Shown here piece after piece: positions 39,779-48,668 of a stretch of DNA of 64,000 nucleotides. A program made the translations under genes and the position numbers. The notes beneath the pieces were generated by a model. It did not search any database, was not told where the DNA came from, and saw only the letters and a list, made by a program, of their open reading frames with translations. The stretch is from contig LT907983.1 in NCBI GenBank assembly GCA_900230115.1, positions 3,859,001 through 3,923,000 on the forward strand. Reading direction: 5' to 3'. Every line of letters starts with the position of its first letter. The first letter of the stretch is position 1. Source of the stretch: Spirosomataceae bacterium TFI 002 (GTDB lineage: Bacteria > Bacteroidota > Bacteroidia > Cytophagales > Spirosomataceae).

Positions 39779-42751
39779 TTATTTAAGTTTTCTTTTGATC
39801 TCTTGAATTTCGAAAGATTCAATAATGTCACCAACTTCTAAGTCGTTAAATTTATTGATTTTCAATCCACACTCGTATCCAGCTTTCACTTCAGAGACAT
39901 CGTCTTTGAAACGCTTCAACTGGTCTATCGTACTTTCGGCAAGAACGATTCCATCACGAATGATACGAACCTTATTGCTTCTCTTAACAAAGCCATCAAG
40001 TACATAACAACCTGCAATTGTACCAACCTTACTAATCTTGAATATCTCACGGATTTCAATGTTACCAGTGATTACTTCCTGCTCTGTAGGAGCTAGAAGG
40101 CCTTCCATTGCATCTTTCAGTTCGTTGATTGCATCGTAGATAATTGAATATAGTCTAATTTCAATTTCTTCGTTGTCAGCAATTTTACGAGCATTGTTAG
40201 ATGGTCGAACTTGGAAACCAAGTACAATTGCATCAGCAGCAGAAGCTAATAATACATCGGACTCAGATATTTGTCCAACACCTTTGTGAATGATCTTGAT
40301 TTGAACTTCTTCTGTGGATAGTTTTTGAAGCGAATCAGAAAGTGCTTCAACCGATCCATCCACGTCACCTTTTACAATAACATTAAGCTCTTTGAAACTA
40401 CCAATCGCTTTTCTACGTCCAATCTCATCAAGTGTAATGTGACGTTTAGCTCTGATACTTTGCTCTCTTATAATCTGTTCACGCTTATTGGCAATTTCTC
40501 TTGCTTCACGATCAGTTTCCATCACGTTGAAAATGTCACCTGCTTGCGGAGCACCAGGTAAACCTAGTAACTGTACTGGTGTAGATGGGCCAGCGACTTT
40601 GATTCTATCGCCGACATCATTTATCATCGCTCTAACTCGTCCAAAGTACTGACCAGCAAGAATAATATCTCCCACTTTTAGATTTCCTTTTTGAACTAAT
40701 ACAGTGGATACATAACCTCTACCTTTATCAAGTGCAGCTTCAATTACGGTACCAATAGCTCTTCTATCTGGATTAGCTTTCAGCTCAAGTAATTCAGCTT
40801 CTAATAATACTTTATCTAGTAAGTCATCAATACCTGCACCGGTTTTTGCAGAAACTTCTTGTTCCTGGAATTTACCTCCCCAGCTTTCTACCAATATATT
40901 CATCTGAGATAAATCTTGACGAATCTTATCAGCGTTTGCACCTGGCTTATCGATTTTGTTAAGTGCAAATACAATAGGAACCCCAGCATTTTGAGCGTGG
41001 TTGATTGCCTCTTTAGTTTGTGGCATCACGCTGTCATCAGCAGAAATTACAATAATTGCAATGTCGGTTACTTTAGCACCACGAGCACGCATGGCTGTAA
41101 ATGCTTCGTGACCAGGAGTATCTAAGAAAGTCAATGCTTTCCCTTTATTATCTCCTTCTTGTATATCAACACTATAAGCTCCTATGTGCTGGGTGATTCC
41201 CCCTGCTTCACCTGAAGCTACTTTTGTAGTTCTAATGTAATCGAGTAAAGATGTTTTACCATGATCCACGTGACCCATTATGGTTACGATTGGAGCTCTT
41301 GGTTTTAGATCTTCTTCTGCATCAATTATCTCTAGTGCATCAACTTGAACTTCTTCTTCAGCAGAAATAAACTCAATGTCAAAGTTGTATTCCAAAGCGA
41401 TCAACTGAATTGCTTCAGCATCCAATCTCTGGTTGATAGATACAAACATGCCCATTGACATACATGTACCAATTACGTCATTGACAGATACATCCATCAA
41501 AGAAGCAAGTTCCGAAGCAGAAATAAACTCAGTAACTTTTAATACTGTTGCTGCTTCTTGTTCGATTTGTTCATCTAGCTCAGCTTGTTCAGCTCTAGAC
41601 TTACGCTTGTCTCTTCTATGTTTGGCTCCAAAATCAGTTCCTTTGGATTGCATTCTAGCCATTGTTTGCTTAATGCTATCCTTAACATCTGTTTGGGTTA
41701 CATCTTTTCTGCCTCTTCTGCCACCTTTATTATCAGGTTTTTTGTCATCAGATGTTGTTGGTGTAGGAGTGCCAGTTTTGGCTTCCTTGTTTTTGAAATA
41801 TTTCTGATCAGTAATATCAGTAAGTTTTTCTAAACGACTTACTCTCTTACGTTTACGTTTCTTTTTGTCGTCGCTAGACTTTTTGTCAGCTGGAAGTTCG
41901 ATTTTGCCTAAAACAGTAAGTCCTGCAAGTTTTTCACCTTTAGCCTTAATTATTTCATTTTTCGGTGGTTCTACTACTTTCGCAGCTTCCACTGGCTTAG
42001 CTACTTCTGCTGGTTTTTCTGCGTCAACTGGTTTCGCAGCCTCTACTGGCTTTTCTACCTCAACAGGTTTAGCTACTTCCACCGGTTTTGCAACAGGTTC
42101 TTCTTTCGCTTTTACCGGCTCCACCTTTGGTGGTACTGTCGCAGCTGGCTTTGGAGGAGGCGTTTTGCTTGGCTTTTTATCCAAGTCTATTTTACCTATT
42201 ACTTTAGTACCTGCAAGTTTAGCTTCAATTTTCACCTTTTCAATTTCAGGCTTTGGAGCTTCTTTTGGCTCTTCAGCTTTAGCTTCTACAGGAGGTGCAA
42301 CTTCAGCAACCTTTGGCACTTCAATAGGCTCGGGTTCTGGAATTGGTTCTGGATTAGGCTCTGGTTTTGGTTCAGGTGTTGGCTCTGGTTTTGGAGCTTC
42401 AACTGGCTCTGGAATAGGTTCCGGTTTTGAAGCTTCAACTTTTTCTGCTACCGGCTCGCTTTTTGGTTCAGCGGGAGCGGGAGTTTCTCTGAAATAAAGT
42501 ATTTCGTCAGAGTCACTAGTTTCCTTGGCTTCGCTAGCTGCTTGAGCGGATTTTTTTACTTCCGCGTCACCAGTTAATACGTCAGTGTCATACTCTTTTT
42601 CAAGAATCTGCAACTGATCGGATGATAGTTTGGCATTCGGATTTCGGTCAATGCTTATGCCTTGCGTGCTTAAGGTATCCCTCACGGTTTCCAAACTCAC
42701 ATTTAGCTTTCTCGCAACGAGGCTCAATCTCATCATTTTCTCTTCTGCCAT
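39779..42751 (-). CDS. infB: Translation initiation factor IF-2
   Basis: 990 aa. An IF2_N helical domain lies at about 5-55 ([20 protein letters not shown]). A long low-complexity linker (about 85-300) is rich in PEP and KPVE/KPAE repeats, followed by a [11 protein letters not shown] basic patch. The GTPase domain starts near residue 485: GHVDHGKTS (G1), GGITQHIGA (G2 region), DTPGHEAF (G3), NKIDKP (G4) and SAKTG (G5). Domain II (GTVLVQKG type), domain III and the C-terminal fMet-tRNA-binding domain (about 905-985) follow. It recruits fMet-tRNA to the 30S subunit and drives subunit joining. Last gene of rimP-nusA-infB, 38 bp after nusA, ended by a terminator. Confidence 0.98.
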   Translation of the reverse strand: MAEEKMMRLSLVARKLNVSLETVRDTLSTQGISIDRNPNAKLSSDQLQILEKEYDTDVLTGDAEVKKSAQAASEAKETSDSDEILYFRETPAPAEPKSEPVAEKVEASKPEPIPEPVEAPKPEPTPEPKPEPNPEPIPEPEPIEVPKVAEVAPPVEAKAEEPKEAPKPEIEKVKIEAKLAGTKVIGKIDLDKKPSKTPPPKPAATVPPKVEPVKAKEEPVAKPVEVAKPVEVEKPVEAAKPVDAEKPAEVAKPVEAAKVVEPPKNEIIKAKGEKLAGLTVLGKIELPADKKSSDDKKKRKRKRVSRLEKLTDITDQKYFKNKEAKTGTPTPTTSDDKKPDNKGGRRGRKDVTQTDVKDSIKQTMARMQSKGTDFGAKHRRDKRKSRAEQAELDEQIEQEAATVLKVTEFISASELASLMDVSVNDVIGTCMSMGMFVSINQRLDAEAIQLIALEYNFDIEFISAEEEVQVDALEIIDAEEDLKPRAPIVTIMGHVDHGKTSLLDYIRTTKVASGEAGGITQHIGAYSVDIQEGDNKGKALTFLDTPGHEAFTAMRARGAKVTDIAIIVISADDSVMPQTKEAINHAQNAGVPIVFALNKIDKPGANADKIRQDLSQMNILVESWGGKFQEQEVSAKTGAGIDDLLDKVLLEAELLELKANPDRRAIGTVIEAALDKGRGYVSTVLVQKGNLKVGDIILAGQYFGRVRAMINDVGDRIKVAGPSTPVQLLGLPGAPQAGDIFNVMETDREAREIANKREQIIREQSIRAKRHITLDEIGRRKAIGSFKELNVIVKGDVDGSVEALSDSLQKLSTEEVQIKIIHKGVGQISESDVLLASAADAIVLGFQVRPSNNARKIADNEEIEIRLYSIIYDAINELKDAMEGLLAPTEQEVITGNIEIREIFKISKVGTIAGCYVLDGFVKRSNKVRIIRDGIVLAESTIDQLKRFKDDVSEVKAGYECGLKINKFNDLEVGDIIESFEIQEIKRKLK

Positions 42752-42789
42752 ATAATTGGGCTAGTTCCTCTAATTTAATTATCAAATAC

Positions 42790-44034
42790 TTATTCAAATT
42801 CTCTGTTAAGTACTTCTAGTACTTCAGCAACAGATTCTTCTTCCAATTCAGTTCTACGAACCAAATCTTCTTTTGATACCGCAAGTACAGACTTGGCAGT
42901 ATCTAAACCAATTTTTCTAAATTCAACCAAAATCCACTCTTCGATTTCATCAGTGAATTCCATCAAATCAACATCCTCCTCAATAAAGTCTTGCTCTACA
43001 TCACGGAAGACGTCTAGTTCCATACCTACTAATCTAGAAGCAAGTTTAATGTTCAATCCTCCTTTACCAATTGCCAAGCTTACTTGATCAGGTTTTAGGA
43101 AAACTGAAGCCCTTTCTCCAGACTCGTCGATTTGAACTGTTGTTATTTTAGCAGGGCTCAATGCACGAGAAACCAATAAATGCATATTTTCGGTGTATTG
43201 AATCACGTCAATATTTTCATTTTCTAGCTCTCTTACAATAGAATGAATTCTGCTTCCTTTCATTCCAACACATGCACCTACAGGATCTATTCTATCATCG
43301 AAAGATTCTACAGCTACTTTTGCTCTTTCACCTGGCTCACGAACAATCTTTTTAACGGCAATTATACCATCAATAATTTCTGGAATTTCTTGTTCAAAAA
43401 GTCTCTCCAAAAATACAGGAGATGTTCTAGACAAAATAACCCTTGGGTTTCCATTGTTCATTTCAGCCTTGTGAATGACTGCACGTATGTTATTTCCTTT
43501 TCTAAATCTATCTTTAGGAATTTGCTCGAATTTAGGTAAAACCAATTCGTTTCCATCTTGATCAACACAAATTACCTCTCTGCTTAGGATTTGGTATACT
43601 TCTACCGATACTAATTCCCCAACTTGATCTTTATATTGATCATAAAGCATTTCCTTTTCCAAATCTTTAACCTTTTGGATTAAGGTTTGCCTTGCTGTTT
43701 GAACGATTCTTCGGCCAAAGTGCTCAAGTTTGATTTCTTCAGCAACTTCTTCTCCAATTTCAAAATCAGGCTCGATTTTCTTAGCATCAGCAAGTGGGAT
43801 TTTATCTGTATCCCAGATATCTTCTGAATTGTCGTCAACAATCAATCGTGTTCTCCATATCTCAAGGTCACCACTCTCTGGATTGAGAATGATGTCAAAG
43901 TTGTGGTCATCTTCGTATTTTTTACGAATCATTGTACGGAAGACGTCTTCCAGTATTGCAATCATCGTAGGACGATCAATGTTTTTTTCGCGAGCGAAAT
44001 CAGAAAACGAAGCAATTAAATCTCCACTGTGCAT
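42790..44034 (-). CDS. nusA: Transcription termination/antitermination protein NusA
   Basis: 414 aa. It has an N-terminal RNA polymerase-binding domain (1-125), an S1 domain (about 130-200), then KH domains with VGACVGMKGSRIHSIVREL and SLAIGKGGLNIKLASRLVG. The acidic repeats at the end of E. coli NusA are absent, as in most non-proteobacterial NusA. It stimulates pausing and hairpin-dependent termination and joins antitermination complexes. It lies 16 bp after rimP in the conserved rimP-nusA-infB order. The operon leader has a terminator-like hairpin (44543-44570) that NusA itself could act on. Confidence 0.97.
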   Translation of the reverse strand: MHSGDLIASFSDFAREKNIDRPTMIAILEDVFRTMIRKKYEDDHNFDIILNPESGDLEIWRTRLIVDDNSEDIWDTDKIPLADAKKIEPDFEIGEEVAEEIKLEHFGRRIVQTARQTLIQKVKDLEKEMLYDQYKDQVGELVSVEVYQILSREVICVDQDGNELVLPKFEQIPKDRFRKGNNIRAVIHKAEMNNGNPRVILSRTSPVFLERLFEQEIPEIIDGIIAVKKIVREPGERAKVAVESFDDRIDPVGACVGMKGSRIHSIVRELENENIDVIQYTENMHLLVSRALSPAKITTVQIDESGERASVFLKPDQVSLAIGKGGLNIKLASRLVGMELDVFRDVEQDFIEEDVDLMEFTDEIEEWILVEFRKIGLDTAKSVLAVSKEDLVRRTELEEESVAEVLEVLNREFE

Positions 44035-44050
44035 AAAAAATATTTTTTAA

Positions 44051-44512
44051 CTATTTAAATGAAACCTGAACATAGGCTTCCTTTATTTCATCCAATCTGA
44101 TTTTAATAGGCTCAGGAGCCGTTTTTTCTTTTTTCTTCTTTTTGGGCTTTAGCTCGAATTCATTTTCTGCCGAACTTAATAAAACACCCATTATTTCTTT
44201 TTCGTCATTAAAAATCACCTTGAGCTCTTTTCCTATTACTCTTTTCAGTTGCCTGTCGGTAGTAATAGGGAAGTCCACACCCGGAGAAGAAACCTCTAAC
44301 GTGAATGCTTCTTCAATCTTCTCTTCAAGGATATTTCCAAGCTCTCTACTTACCGTGGCACAATCGTCTACAAGTAAGCCCTCATCGCTATCCATCAAAA
44401 TGGTAATCTTTTTTCTAATCTTAGAAGGACTCACCTTCACATCGACGATAAAAAACTTAGGGTCTGTGACAATCTCCGCAAGTATTTCTAAAATTTCTTC
44501 TTTGGTGATCAT
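44051..44512 (-). CDS. rimP: Ribosome maturation factor RimP
   Basis: 153 aa, typical length. The N-terminal domain has FFIVDVKVSPSKIRKKITIL. The conserved segment CATVSRELGNILEE is followed by LEVSSPGVDFPI, matching the LEVSSPGLDRPL hallmark of the family, and a C-terminal SH3-like domain follows. It acts in 30S maturation. First gene of the rimP-nusA-infB operon, transcribed from the promoter at 44589-44619 through a leader of about 70 nt. Confidence 0.96.
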   Translation of the reverse strand: MITKEEILEILAEIVTDPKFFIVDVKVSPSKIRKKITILMDSDEGLLVDDCATVSRELGNILEEKIEEAFTLEVSSPGVDFPITTDRQLKRVIGKELKVIFNDEKEIMGVLLSSAENEFELKPKKKKKEKTAPEPIKIRLDEIKEAYVQVSFK

Positions 44513-44542
44513 TGCCTAAGCTTCTAAAAAAAACATTATATA

Positions 44543-44570
44543 TTAAAAAAGGAGGACCTCGACCCTCCTT
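44543..44570 (-). promoter_or_regulatory. Terminator-like hairpin in the rimP-nusA-infB leader (candidate attenuator)
   Basis: Minus strand: AAGGAGG (44570-44564), loop GTCGAGGT, CCTCCTT (44555-44549), then four more U residues and AAUA. It lies between the predicted start site (about 44582-44586) and the rimP start (44512). An earlier GGAGGA (44587-44582) is complementary to the UCCUCC of the right arm, so an alternative pairing is possible. The regulatory role is inferred. Confidence 0.6.
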
Positions 44571-44588
44571 AGAACTCCAAATCCTCCG

Positions 44589-44619
44589 CAAAATTAGCTT
44601 TTTATTTTATTTCCTACAA
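44589..44619 (-). promoter_or_regulatory. Bacteroidota-type promoter for rimP-nusA-infB
   Basis: Minus strand: TTG (44619-44617), 20-bp spacer, TAATTTTG (44596-44589). This fits the known TTG-N19/20-TAnnTTTG consensus exactly. The expected start is about 44582-44586. Confidence 0.75.
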
Positions 44620-44656
44620 TATTTGATACTAAAATTGTAGACTCGTCGTACAGTCG

Positions 44657-44687
44657 TTGCATCATATTATTTTAGCCATTAGCTTTG
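44657..44687 (+). promoter_or_regulatory. Bacteroidota-type promoter for the EEP-family gene
   Basis: TTG (44657-44659), 20-bp spacer, TAGCTTTG (44680-44687). The expected start lies at about 44691-44695, only a few bases before the UUG start codon at 44699. Confidence 0.75.
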
Positions 44688-44698
44688 CGGACTAGACT

Positions 44699-45793
44699 TT
44701 GAAAAATCTGATCAAATTTTTTAGGAAATTCTTTTTTCTTATCAACTTTATAGTTGCTCTGTATTCACTGTTAGTGTTTCAATTGAGTTATTCAGCGGAT
44801 ATTAAGCACTGGCTTGCGGGATTTCTGATGCTAAGTGTTCCTGTAGCCTTAGTTTTAAATTTCTGTTTTGTAGTTTTTTACCTAGCCTCTAGGTCTTGGA
44901 AATTCTTACTTTCACTGCTTATTTTAGTTATTTCTTACCCATTATTACAGCGAACTTTTAAATATAGCCAAAATGTTTCGAGTAATTCTAAGGCCAACTT
45001 TTCGGTTTTGAGTTACAATGTAATGTACTTAGATCATGGTTCCTACAAGTCGAAGAAGAATAGAAAGAATGCAATTAGCCTAAGTAATAGTGCAGATAGC
45101 ATCAATGCTGATATTAAATGTTTTCAAGAGTTGTATTCAGATGCCAGGATTAGAGATTTTGATATGATTAAAAGGCTGAAGGTTAAGAATCGACACACTG
45201 CCTTTATGCAAAAAAAGATTTTCGATAAGAATTATAAAGGATCCGTTGGCTTGGCGATTTTTAGTAAATATCCGATAATTGCCACAGAAGAAATTTTGTG
45301 GCTGCCCAATAATAATGGAGTACTACGTGCAGACATTGTAATTCGTAAGGATACTATTAGGGTCTTTAATGTTCAACTTAAATCCATGGGAATCAGGGTT
45401 AAGAAAGTTATTGATGCGAGTGAAAGTGAAAGGGCTAAGCAAACTAAAAACGTATTGCTACTTCTCAAAAAAGGCTTTGAAGATCGAAGTAGCCAAGTAA
45501 ACAAAATTGAAGAACTAGTTTCTAAGAGTCCATATCCAGTTATTTTATGTGGTGATTTTAACGAGTTGCCTTATGGCTATGCATACGGTAGAATGAGAAA
45601 GCAACTTTCTAACTCGTTTGAGAGTGCGGGTAGAGGTTTTGGGTTTACGTATAATCGTATACTAAGTTTTCTACGAATTGATAACCAGTTCTATAGTGAG
45701 AAAGACATCAAAGTGAATTCCTTCTATACATTTAAAGAAATACCTTGGTCAGACCACTTTCCTATTAAGGGGGAATATGAGTTTATTCAATAA
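44699..45793 (+). CDS. Membrane-anchored endonuclease/exonuclease/phosphatase (EEP) family protein
   Basis: 364 aa with a TTG start. An in-frame TAG at 44693-44695 excludes a longer form, and the first ATG lies inside the membrane segments. The N-terminus has about three transmembrane helices (residues 10-85: FFFLINFIVALYSLLVF, then WLAGFLMLSVPVALVL, then FLLSLLILVISYPLL). The catalytic EEP domain follows: FSVLSYNVMYL, CFQELYSD with the metal-binding Glu, ILCGDFNELPYG and the terminal WSDHFPI with the catalytic His. Substrates of the family range from DNA to phospholipid headgroups; the membrane anchor and extracytoplasmic placement argue for a phosphodiesterase acting outside the cytoplasm, but this is inference. 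It converges on nadE with 6 bp between the stops. Confidence 0.85.
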   Translation: MKNLIKFFRKFFFLINFIVALYSLLVFQLSYSADIKHWLAGFLMLSVPVALVLNFCFVVFYLASRSWKFLLSLLILVISYPLLQRTFKYSQNVSSNSKANFSVLSYNVMYLDHGSYKSKKNRKNAISLSNSADSINADIKCFQELYSDARIRDFDMIKRLKVKNRHTAFMQKKIFDKNYKGSVGLAIFSKYPIIATEEILWLPNNNGVLRADIVIRKDTIRVFNVQLKSMGIRVKKVIDASESERAKQTKNVLLLLKKGFEDRSSQVNKIEELVSKSPYPVILCGDFNELPYGYAYGRMRKQLSNSFESAGRGFGFTYNRILSFLRIDNQFYSEKDIKVNSFYTFKEIPWSDHFPIKGEYEFIQ

Positions 45794-45799
45794 ATTAGG

Positions 45800-47821
45800 T
45801 CAAAATCCTATTTTCTTACTCTTTTTTCGGTTTCCGTTTTTTACAAATTCATCTAATTCATCAAGCTCTAATTCGAAACTTCCACTTAGAATTGGGAATC
45901 TACAATAACTACGAGGGTCTAAATTGTGACCATCAACATGAAAGCTGGGAGCATAGCGTTCTCTTTTCCATTGATTTCTACTCCAAAGCTTGAAGAATCT
46001 TTTTACCCATGAGTAAATATCTTCTCGAGAGTATCTTTGATCAAATTTGACAAGCATATACTTGAAGGTTTCGACGGGTGATTTCTTTTGCTTTATCGCT
46101 GTTAGTTCTATTTCGTTTAGAATCTCATATGGCATTAAGTCTTTTTCATCAGTTTGATTTTGATCTTGAGGTCTTAATTCGGCTGTTGGTGAAAGTTTAT
46201 TAACATATTGGAGTCCTTCAATTTTTATATGTTTTCCACTCACGTTACAGCCTGTTTTCTCAAGCCATATCAACCATGACCTTAACCAATGTTTATCAAT
46301 TCCGGCTATTGGGCTTATACTACCAGCTGTGTCGCCATCCATGGTGCAATAGCCAACAGCTACTTCTGACCTATTGGAGGTTGCTAAAAGTAAATGGCCT
46401 GTAAGGTTGGTAAGTAGCCATATTCCAGGAGCTCTTACTCTAGCTTGAATGTTCTGTAAGGCGATGTCATTTTCTTCCCAAGTTAATTTTTTGTCAATTT
46501 GGGACTCTATTAAGCTAGTGTATTGCTCAACAATTCCATTGATAGATACATCATAGAATGTAGCACCTATAGACTCTGCAAGCTTTTTTGCAGCTGTATT
46601 AGTTGCATCGCCGCTGTTTTTGGTGCTTTGATACATTGTATGTATGATTTGGTGCCCAATCTCCTCTTTTGATTTAAGGTTTTGAATCTTTTTAATGTGT
46701 CCAAGCTTTTCTTTAAATCCATCTAATCCAATACTTTCTTCTGCAAGTTTTATCATCAATCCTACTAAAGCTGTACATGCACTGCTATCAGCTCCCCCAG
46801 ATAGTGAAATAGTGAAGCCTTGAGAATAGGATTTTCTTAGGTAGTCAAAAAGTGCCAAGGATATTGCTCTCGCAAATTCTTCTTCTTTTAAAAAACCACC
46901 TATTTCAAAGGGCTCTAGTTCTGCAACAGAATAATCTGGTTTTAGGCCTTCAGGGAAATTAAAATCAAATTTCACAATTGATTTGCCGTCTATAGGAGAT
47001 TTTATTTTTGCTTGTGCAATAGTTGCAATATCTAAATCAACAGTAGCGGTTGTAAGTGTAAAGCTCTTATAACTGAATCTATGACTTGATGCTAGCAAAT
47101 TACCACCACTGGCTATCATTGCATCTCCATCAAAAATTAACCGCCCAGACTCATTTCCGAGCAAGTTGGTATAAACATAGGTGCAGCAATATGACCTCGA
47201 AGAGTCTTCTACAATTTTTTCTCTTGTTTGAAATTTATGGAATTCAAAGGGAGAGGCACTGGGGTTTAAGATAATATCTACTCCTTTATCAAATTGTCTT
47301 ATGGCCGGCCTATTAGGAACCCACGCGTCCTCACAAATCTCCACACCTAAGTGAATATCTCCTATTTGGTAAGTTATATCGCCAATAGGGCATTTGAAAC
47401 CTTCGATTATAGTTTCGTTTTGAATCCCTGCTGGCCACCTATGAAACCATCGGTCTTCGTAGAAAACGCCGTAATTGGGTAAATGCTGCTTGCAAGTGAA
47501 ACCCAATATGTTTCTATCAGCAATGATGCAGGCTGTGTTATAAATTTTATTTTGAAAAGATAGGGGTAGGCCAATACACACGACCATATCTTTTGTATGA
47601 TTTTTAATTTCTTGGAGTATTTCTAGGGCTAGTTCACATACATATGGCGAATAAAAAGAATCTTCACAGCCATAACTAGTAATACAAAGCTCAGGAAGGC
47701 AAAGGATAGAAACGCCTTTGGCTCTTGCATCTTCAATGCACTGAAGGATATTCGCTTTATTGTTTTTCCAATCTAAGGGTGTTTGGTTGAGTGCTCCAGA
47801 AGCTACTTTTACTATTCTCAT
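45800..47821 (-). CDS. nadE: Glutamine-dependent NAD+ synthetase
   Basis: 673 aa, the two-domain form. The N-terminal nitrilase-type glutaminase has the E-K-C triad: E44 (CLPEL), K111 (CKQHLPNYG) and C163 (GVEICEDAW). The C-terminal ammonia-dependent synthetase has the ATP-pyrophosphatase loop SGGADS (341-346) and later ATSNRSEVAVGYCTMDGD, the deamido-NAD site. It converts deamido-NAD+ to NAD+ using glutamine and ATP. A -7 box lies 29 bp upstream of the start. No other NAD genes are adjacent. Confidence 0.96.
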   Translation of the reverse strand: MRIVKVASGALNQTPLDWKNNKANILQCIEDARAKGVSILCLPELCITSYGCEDSFYSPYVCELALEILQEIKNHTKDMVVCIGLPLSFQNKIYNTACIIADRNILGFTCKQHLPNYGVFYEDRWFHRWPAGIQNETIIEGFKCPIGDITYQIGDIHLGVEICEDAWVPNRPAIRQFDKGVDIILNPSASPFEFHKFQTREKIVEDSSRSYCCTYVYTNLLGNESGRLIFDGDAMIASGGNLLASSHRFSYKSFTLTTATVDLDIATIAQAKIKSPIDGKSIVKFDFNFPEGLKPDYSVAELEPFEIGGFLKEEEFARAISLALFDYLRKSYSQGFTISLSGGADSSACTALVGLMIKLAEESIGLDGFKEKLGHIKKIQNLKSKEEIGHQIIHTMYQSTKNSGDATNTAAKKLAESIGATFYDVSINGIVEQYTSLIESQIDKKLTWEENDIALQNIQARVRAPGIWLLTNLTGHLLLATSNRSEVAVGYCTMDGDTAGSISPIAGIDKHWLRSWLIWLEKTGCNVSGKHIKIEGLQYVNKLSPTAELRPQDQNQTDEKDLMPYEILNEIELTAIKQKKSPVETFKYMLVKFDQRYSREDIYSWVKRFFKLWSRNQWKRERYAPSFHVDGHNLDPRSYCRFPILSGSFELELDELDEFVKNGNRKKSKKIGF

Positions 47822-47849
47822 TTGATATATTGTTGCGTACCTAAGGGTA

Positions 47850-47857
47850 CAAATATA
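47850..47857 (-). promoter_or_regulatory. -7 box upstream of nadE
   Basis: TATATTTG on the minus strand, fitting TAnnTTTG, 29 bp before the nadE start. I see no TTG at the expected -33 spacing, so the promoter is only half supported. Confidence 0.4.
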
Positions 47858-47963
47858 ATCTTATATGGATGAGAATGTTTTTTTGTACCGTATTTACGAG
47901 GGTGAAATAGAGAAGTTTTATTAGGAAAATACAATTTTTAAGACCTTCAAGTTGTGACCGATG

Positions 47964-47977
47964 TGCAAATTTTTGCA
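47964..47977. promoter_or_regulatory. Perfect dyad TGCAAA-TT-TTTGCA
   Basis: 14-bp perfect palindrome in the nadE/small-gene spacer, 25 bp left of an imperfect Crp/Fnr-type box. The binding protein is unknown. AT-rich sequence makes chance possible. Confidence 0.3.
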
Positions 47978-47988
47978 AGAAAATGCAA

Positions 47989-48002
47989 TTGACATAGATC
48001 AA
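47989..48002. promoter_or_regulatory. Crp/Fnr-type box, one mismatch (TTGAC-ATAG-ATCAA)
   Basis: Matches the known TTGATNNNNATCAA consensus of the Crp/Fnr superfamily except for one base in the left arm. It lies about 115 bp upstream of the perfect copy. Confidence 0.45.
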
Positions 48003-48110
48003 GGCGTAGCCACTCAATAAATTTATGACCCCTATTGTGTAAACTTATCTAAAGGTTACAGGTAGATATTAAATATTTGATTATAAGGAAGATATGTTAT
48101 TGTAGATGAA

Positions 48111-48124
48111 TTGATTTAGATCAA
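48111..48124. promoter_or_regulatory. Perfect Crp/Fnr-type box (TTGAT-TTAG-ATCAA)
   Basis: Exact match to TTGATNNNNATCAA. The dyad extends by three further paired bases to 48108-48127 (GAATTGAT / ATCAATTC). Its centre (48117.5) lies about 60 bp upstream of the start site expected from the -7 box at 48167-48174, the position of a class I Crp/Fnr activator site. Which member of the family binds cannot be told. Confidence 0.6.
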
Positions 48125-48166
48125 TTCGCCTGATACCATGAGTGCTCAAGTTCCATAATTATGTCA

Positions 48167-48174
48167 TACATTTG
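48167..48174 (+). promoter_or_regulatory. -7 box upstream of the 60-aa gene
   Basis: TACATTTG fits TAnnTTTG, 45 bp before the ATG at 48220. There is no TTG at the -33 spacing, which would be expected of a promoter needing an activator such as one bound at 48111-48124. Confidence 0.5.
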
Positions 48175-48219
48175 CAGAACAAAAAAATAGAATTTTAAAG
48201 TTTTTCAAATCGCACCACA

Positions 48220-48402
48220 ATGACCACAAAACTTACCACAGTGATTCCATTAAATTCTTTAAAAATGGAAAAGAAAATTAAACCTATTTACAGTACTAAT
48301 AGTACGCTACCTGGATTTCATCATCTTCAAGAATTTCACGGAACACAAGTATGGTTTGTTTTTGATAACAAAGCACCTCGCGATATCTTCATTGAATTAT
48401 AA
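48220..48402 (+). CDS. Possible small protein (60 aa), unrecognised
   Basis: ATG to TAA with normal-looking codon use. Residues 16-60 (from MEKKIKPIYS) look most protein-like, with LPGFHHLQEFHGTQVWFVFD and a C-terminal RDIFIEL. An internal start at M16 is possible. No signal peptide, membrane segment or known motif was seen. Support comes from the upstream arrangement: a perfect Crp/Fnr-type box, a -7 box and a leader of about 42 nt. I do not recognise the family. It could be a chance frame in a region that otherwise makes an RNA. Confidence 0.4.
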   Translation: MTTKLTTVIPLNSLKMEKKIKPIYSTNSTLPGFHHLQEFHGTQVWFVFDNKAPRDIFIEL

Positions 48403-48420
48403 TACAAAGCACTTATTCTG

Positions 48421-48668
48421 CTGATTGCCAAATATTGAGTGAAAATGGTAATTATTTATTGATTGCAATACTATTGAGAAAGAAAATTAAAGCGGCATTT
48501 TTTACTGAAATGCTATTGAGTTAAAAAAGGCTATTGAAGCCTAAAATTATAAGGAGTATTGAACTCCACCGGGAATAATTAAAGTGAAAGATTAAACCGG
48601 AACCCTATAAAAAGAAACAAGGGTCGAGAAACTCGCCCTTATTTACTGATTGCTATTGAGTGAAAGCC
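48421..48668 (+). repeat. Four imperfect copies of a TGATTGC...TATTGAG element
   Basis: Copies near 48422 (TGATTGCCAAATATTGAGTG), 48460 (TGATTGCAATACTATTGAG), 48503 (TACTGAAATGCTATTGAG) and 48644 (TACTGATTGCTATTGAGTG). Each is followed by an A-rich run (GAAA or TTAAAA). Between the third and fourth copies lie two perfect small hairpins that share the loop ATTGA: AGGCT/AGCCT (about 48528-48542) and GGAGT/ACTCC (about 48553-48567). Confidence 0.5.
48619..48640 (+). terminator. Terminator-like hairpin in the susC upstream region
   Basis: AAGGG (48619-48623), bulged T, CGAG, loop AAA, CTCG, CCCTT (48636-48640), followed by ATTT. Nine base pairs with one bulge. The weak U run makes it a possible terminator for the small transcript or simply part of a structured RNA. 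Confidence 0.4.

Noticed and set aside
41865-42497. 210-aa + strand frame rich in Gly, Ser, Ala
   Set aside because: Antisense of the low-complexity linker of infB; composition mirrors PEP/KPVE repeats.
44596-44667. 23-codon minus-strand frame starting MMQRLYDES in front of rimP (possible leader peptide)
   Set aside because: It covers the predicted -33 element and spacer of the rimP promoter, so it lies upstream of the expected transcript start.
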